DNA from: an uncultured Prevotella sp.
GTDB taxonomy: Bacteria; Bacteroidota; Bacteroidia; Bacteroidales; Bacteroidaceae
NCBI GenBank assembly: GCA_900556795.1
Contig: USQD01000084.1
Span: forward strand, 1 to 7,798
Length of the DNA stretch: 7,798 nt
Reading direction: 5' to 3'
A model generated the notes under the pieces. The model was not told the origin of the DNA. It did no database searches and saw only the letters and a list, made by a program, of their open reading frames with translations. Below, one piece after another: positions 5,207-7,798 of this stretch. Position numbers and translations under genes: made by a program. Positions within the stretch are counted from its first letter, which is position 1; each line of letters begins with the position of its first letter.

Positions 5207-7534
5207 TTATTTTCTAATCATCTTCTTTCCATTCTGGATATAGATACCCTTAGATGGAACATTTTGTATTCTGCGGCCGTTCAGGTCGTAAATGGCCTTA
5301 TTGCCAGTCTCCTTATCCAATGTTACTGAATGGATGCCGGTAGGCTCCAGATCCTCTACCACATTATCAAAGTATTTAATCCAGTTCTTGGTGTATTGAT
5401 GAGCCTCATATTTCGCCTTGCTGCCCGGATAGAGATGCAGCGTGCGGGTTAACTGTTCACTCTTATTGGCAAATACACACCAGCTTATCCTGTAAGGAGC
5501 CTCCTTATGACGCATATATACATCCGTCAGATAGAAGCAAGCATTGAATGTATTGAGGCCGAATTTCTCTATCGTCTCCGGCAAATCAATCTCCTTCAAC
5601 ATGGTTGCTCTGAAAGCATTGAAGCCCAACTCCTTAACACCGGCAGGCATCTTGAAACTCTCCAGATATTCATTGCCTTCAAATGCATACTTAGGAACCA
5701 TATCAGCCTTGTAGCTTTCATAAGCCACCACCTTGGCACCGCTCAGGTCGATGCTCTTGAAATAATGGCTCGCCAGCTCATCAAAGTCGCGCTTGTCTAT
5801 CTCGCCGTTCACCTTGATATTTCTGTATACAAAATAGTCAGGATTTCCGTTGGCAAGTGCTTCCTTCAGCATTCCAGCCCCTATCAGGTTGATTGTAGTA
5901 TCCTTTTCCTGATAGTTACGATAAGTCTTAACCTCAAGGGTATAAGCCGGTTCAAGACCTCTGAAAGAATTTGGCCTCTCAGTACCCAAAATGATATCAT
6001 TAACCAGTTTGCCATTCAGTTCAACGCAACAGTTCGCGATGCCTGCGTCTAACGTCAGATAATAATAGTAATAGGAACCGATAACAGGTTTGCCATTATA
6101 GAAATTGGTGGAAGGATTATACCACGTTCCTGCTTGCTTAATCGTTGCACCTTCTCCCACTTTCGTTCTGATCTCGTATGTGCGAGGCTCATATCCGGTT
6201 GCCGGCAGACGCATTCTCTCAAAGGTTGGATCATACAGTTCTATATACTCTTCTGAGCCATCTTCCTTTGCCATGATAGCCAGATAATCACCCGGTTCTG
6301 CATCCACTTTACTCTCAATACTGAAAGACAAAGAAGAATAATAATAACCAGGGGCAAAATCTGTCAGTTTAAAAGGCTTGGATGTTACGATTTCCCTCAT
6401 CTCGCCCTTCGCATTCATCAGAGCTACGACAACTTCTCCGGTAAAGCTGCGGTCTCCCGTATTGCCGATTGGTGCAGAAAAGATGGTACCTCTCTGTTCC
6501 TTCTTTACATCGGTAACATTCATATTCAATGCCTGCAACTGACCGGAAACTTTCAAGAATCCCATGGTAGAGATTTTCTCCGTACCATCAGATGGCTGCA
6601 GACCGATTACCGCCGTCTGTCCCAGGTTATATTTATCGCCCGTTGGCTTTCCTGCGCTTTCCGGATTCAGGGCTCCAATCTGGTAGAAGCCATTACAATA
6701 GCCGCCCCAGCCCCAGTTTACGCTGAAACTTTCGTCCTTGTATCCGTCGATGATGAAGGAATGGCCGCCAGCCGAAGCATCGGAAGCGGAATAGAGAATC
6801 GGACGGTTGGCATCAATCTCGCCACGCAGTTTCGCATTCCATGCCTCAGCCTCCATATCATCTATTGACGCCAGATACGTAAGCTTGCTGTAGCCGAAAT
6901 ACGTCTGCAGGGCAGATATCATATTACCGATATACGCACCACTTTCGTTCTTAGCATACTTCATCTCCACTGCCACACCGAGGTCTGCTATCAATCTTGC
7001 CACGCCGTCGAAAGCGGCATCGTTGGTGCCGTCATATTTGACAGGCATGCTTGCCCAATCGTAGGTATGCTCGAAATTGGCTGAGAGGGTCTGTCCGTTC
7101 CAGGTATAAGAATGGCTTCCGGTACCCTTGGCAGGATAGCCGTGGTGCTTCATTACGATGGCGCCAGCCGTTGCCACACAGCCTGTTACATAGTTGTTTG
7201 GCGTATACTTGTTAAATGGAGCCATCTGATTCCATTCTGCGGTTTTGAGCAGTTTTTCGCCTGTAAAAGCGGCTCTCGTGGCAGTCTGGTTCGCTACATA
7301 ATTGTCGCCCAGCGCCGCAATCTGCCGTTCATAGCTCTTCAGCAGGTCCTTCAGTCCGTCAGGCAGATTTTCTGCATCAAATGATCCCGTTAAGGTATAG
7401 CCCAATACTGGCGTTACGGCATCATCACCTGCGATAATGACGAATCCGCCTGCATCGTTGTTAAATACATAGTAAGCATCAGAGCGTGATGCGGTAGTAG
7501 CCGCCTTACTCTTAGCCTTTGCTTTCTGTGGCAT
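5207..7534 (-). CDS. C10-family cysteine protease (streptopain/interpain-like), from the internal ATG
   Basis: Cysteine endopeptidase of MEROPS family C10, related to streptococcal SpeB and Prevotella interpain A. The family is normally secreted as an inhibited zymogen. From ATG 7534 the product is 775 aa. Residues about 18-76 match the Spi-like inhibitory prodomain (AYYVFNNDAGGFVIIAGDD, then a DLLKSYERQI helix). Residues about 97-312 are the catalytic domain: Cys119 in TGCVATAGAIVMKHHGYP, His258 in GGHSFIIDGY, and Asn273/Trp274 in SVNWGWGGYCNGFYQIGALNP. Residues about 320-560 are beta-rich and of unknown role. Residues about 612-680 hold BspA-like leucine-rich repeats (YAFEGNEYLESFKMP, AFRATMLKEIDLP). 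The tail (about 733-775; AIYDLNGRRI, KGIYIQNGKKMIRK) resembles a type IX secretion sorting domain. The signal peptide lies upstream in the same frame but behind an in-frame TAG, so as written this ORF lacks export. Without that stop the protein would be 818 aa. Enzyme family is certain; expression state is not. Confidence 0.92.
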   Translation of the reverse strand: MPQKAKAKSKAATTASRSDAYYVFNNDAGGFVIIAGDDAVTPVLGYTLTGSFDAENLPDGLKDLLKSYERQIAALGDNYVANQTATRAAFTGEKLLKTAEWNQMAPFNKYTPNNYVTGCVATAGAIVMKHHGYPAKGTGSHSYTWNGQTLSANFEHTYDWASMPVKYDGTNDAAFDGVARLIADLGVAVEMKYAKNESGAYIGNMISALQTYFGYSKLTYLASIDDMEAEAWNAKLRGEIDANRPILYSASDASAGGHSFIIDGYKDESFSVNWGWGGYCNGFYQIGALNPESAGKPTGDKYNLGQTAVIGLQPSDGTEKISTMGFLKVSGQLQALNMNVTDVKKEQRGTIFSAPIGNTGDRSFTGEVVVALMNAKGEMREIVTSKPFKLTDFAPGYYYSSLSFSIESKVDAEPGDYLAIMAKEDGSEEYIELYDPTFERMRLPATGYEPRTYEIRTKVGEGATIKQAGTWYNPSTNFYNGKPVIGSYYYYYLTLDAGIANCCVELNGKLVNDIILGTERPNSFRGLEPAYTLEVKTYRNYQEKDTTINLIGAGMLKEALANGNPDYFVYRNIKVNGEIDKRDFDELASHYFKSIDLSGAKVVAYESYKADMVPKYAFEGNEYLESFKMPAGVKELGFNAFRATMLKEIDLPETIEKFGLNTFNACFYLTDVYMRHKEAPYRISWCVFANKSEQLTRTLHLYPGSKAKYEAHQYTKNWIKYFDNVVEDLEPTGIHSVTLDKETGNKAIYDLNGRRIQNVPSKGIYIQNGKKMIRK

Positions 7535-7543
7535 TTGCTTTCC

Positions 7544-7663
7544 CTAAAAACTGTAGGCTTGCTGTTGAGCCTGCCATTGGCTGATTCGCTTAGCTTGAAT
7601 AGTTGTCTGTCCACAAACGAGCAACAAAACAAGCATCAGTTGAAATTGTACCAGTCGTTTCAT
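7544..7663 (-). pseudogene. Signal-peptide 5' part of the C10 protease gene, cut off by an in-frame TAG
   Basis: ATG at 7663 opens 39 codons ending at TAG (7544-7546). Residues 1-24 are a textbook signal peptide: MKR, then a hydrophobic core LMLVLLLVCG, then an AxA-like end at TTIQA. Residues 25-39 (KRISQWQAQQQAYSF) look like the start of a C10 prodomain, where family members usually continue ...FLGK. After the stop, the same frame continues GKQ and then the Met at 7534 (129 nt, exactly 43 codons, from 7663). A single TTG-to-TAG change at a Leu codon would explain it. This segment plus the body form one 818-codon gene with one nonsense codon. Confidence 0.85.
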
Positions 7664-7774
7664 ACGCTTAAAAATTAAAAGGTTATTATTTTTTATATCT
7701 ATTGATTATGATCGTTACTATCAGCTGTCATCTAACATTTTTCTTCTATTTGCTCTTAGAATTACTTTCGATTG

Positions 7775-7782
7775 CAAATATA
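7775..7782 (-). promoter_or_regulatory. -7 promoter box of the C10 protease gene
   Basis: On the minus strand TATATTTG is an exact TAnnTTTG box. Transcription would start near 7768, leaving about 105 nt of A/T-rich leader before the signal-peptide ATG at 7663. The -33 element would fall just past the right edge of the window. A transcript from here covers the signal-peptide segment, which supports 7663 as the ancestral start. Confidence 0.55.
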
Positions 7783-7798
7783 TAAAAAAAAGTAATAC

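Noticed and set aside
7699..7738. Tiny upstream reading frames (5 and 10 codons) in the protease leader
   Set aside because: No conserved or attenuator-like composition and no associated hairpin; consistent with chance.

Overview
The window looks like chromosomal DNA from the Bacteroidales, most likely Prevotella/Segatella (S. copri-like). Evidence: three -7 boxes of the Bacteroidales type (TAnnTTTG), no consistent Shine-Dalgarno sequences, an interpain/streptopain-like C10 protease with a Prevotella-style C-terminal sorting tail, a TonB-plug-type outer-membrane barrel protein, and moderate GC with A/T-rich intergenic regions. The genus is inferred; there is no rRNA or other marker gene here.

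Layout. 1-158: A/T-rich upstream region with a -7 box for the rightward operon and a possible overlapping leftward promoter. 159-3226 (+): three genes in a likely operon, agmatine deiminase (aguA), N-carbamoylputrescine amidase (aguB) and an AEC-family membrane transporter. aguA and aguB perform consecutive steps, agmatine -> N-carbamoylputrescine -> putrescine; the transporter substrate is unknown. 3263-5104 (+): a separate unit with its own promoter, encoding a compact (592 aa) TonB-plug/beta-barrel outer-membrane protein without a SusD partner. 5136-5173: a strong symmetric hairpin between convergent genes, a probable bidirectional terminator. 5207-7663 (-): a secreted C10 cysteine protease (prodomain, catalytic domain, beta-rich middle, BspA-like leucine-rich repeats, C-terminal sorting domain), with its promoter at 7775-7782.

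The most notable observation is in the protease gene. A convincing signal peptide begins at 7663 in the same frame as the protease, but an in-frame TAG at 7544-7546 (codon 40) separates it from the 775 intact codons that follow. Starting at the downstream ATG (7534) gives an enzyme without an export signal. This could be a recent nonsense mutation, a sequence error, or reinitiation/readthrough. Short slippage-type direct repeats occur at three gene borders. I found no tRNA, rRNA, CRISPR array, insertion sequence or phage gene, and nothing that amounts to a clearly new system.
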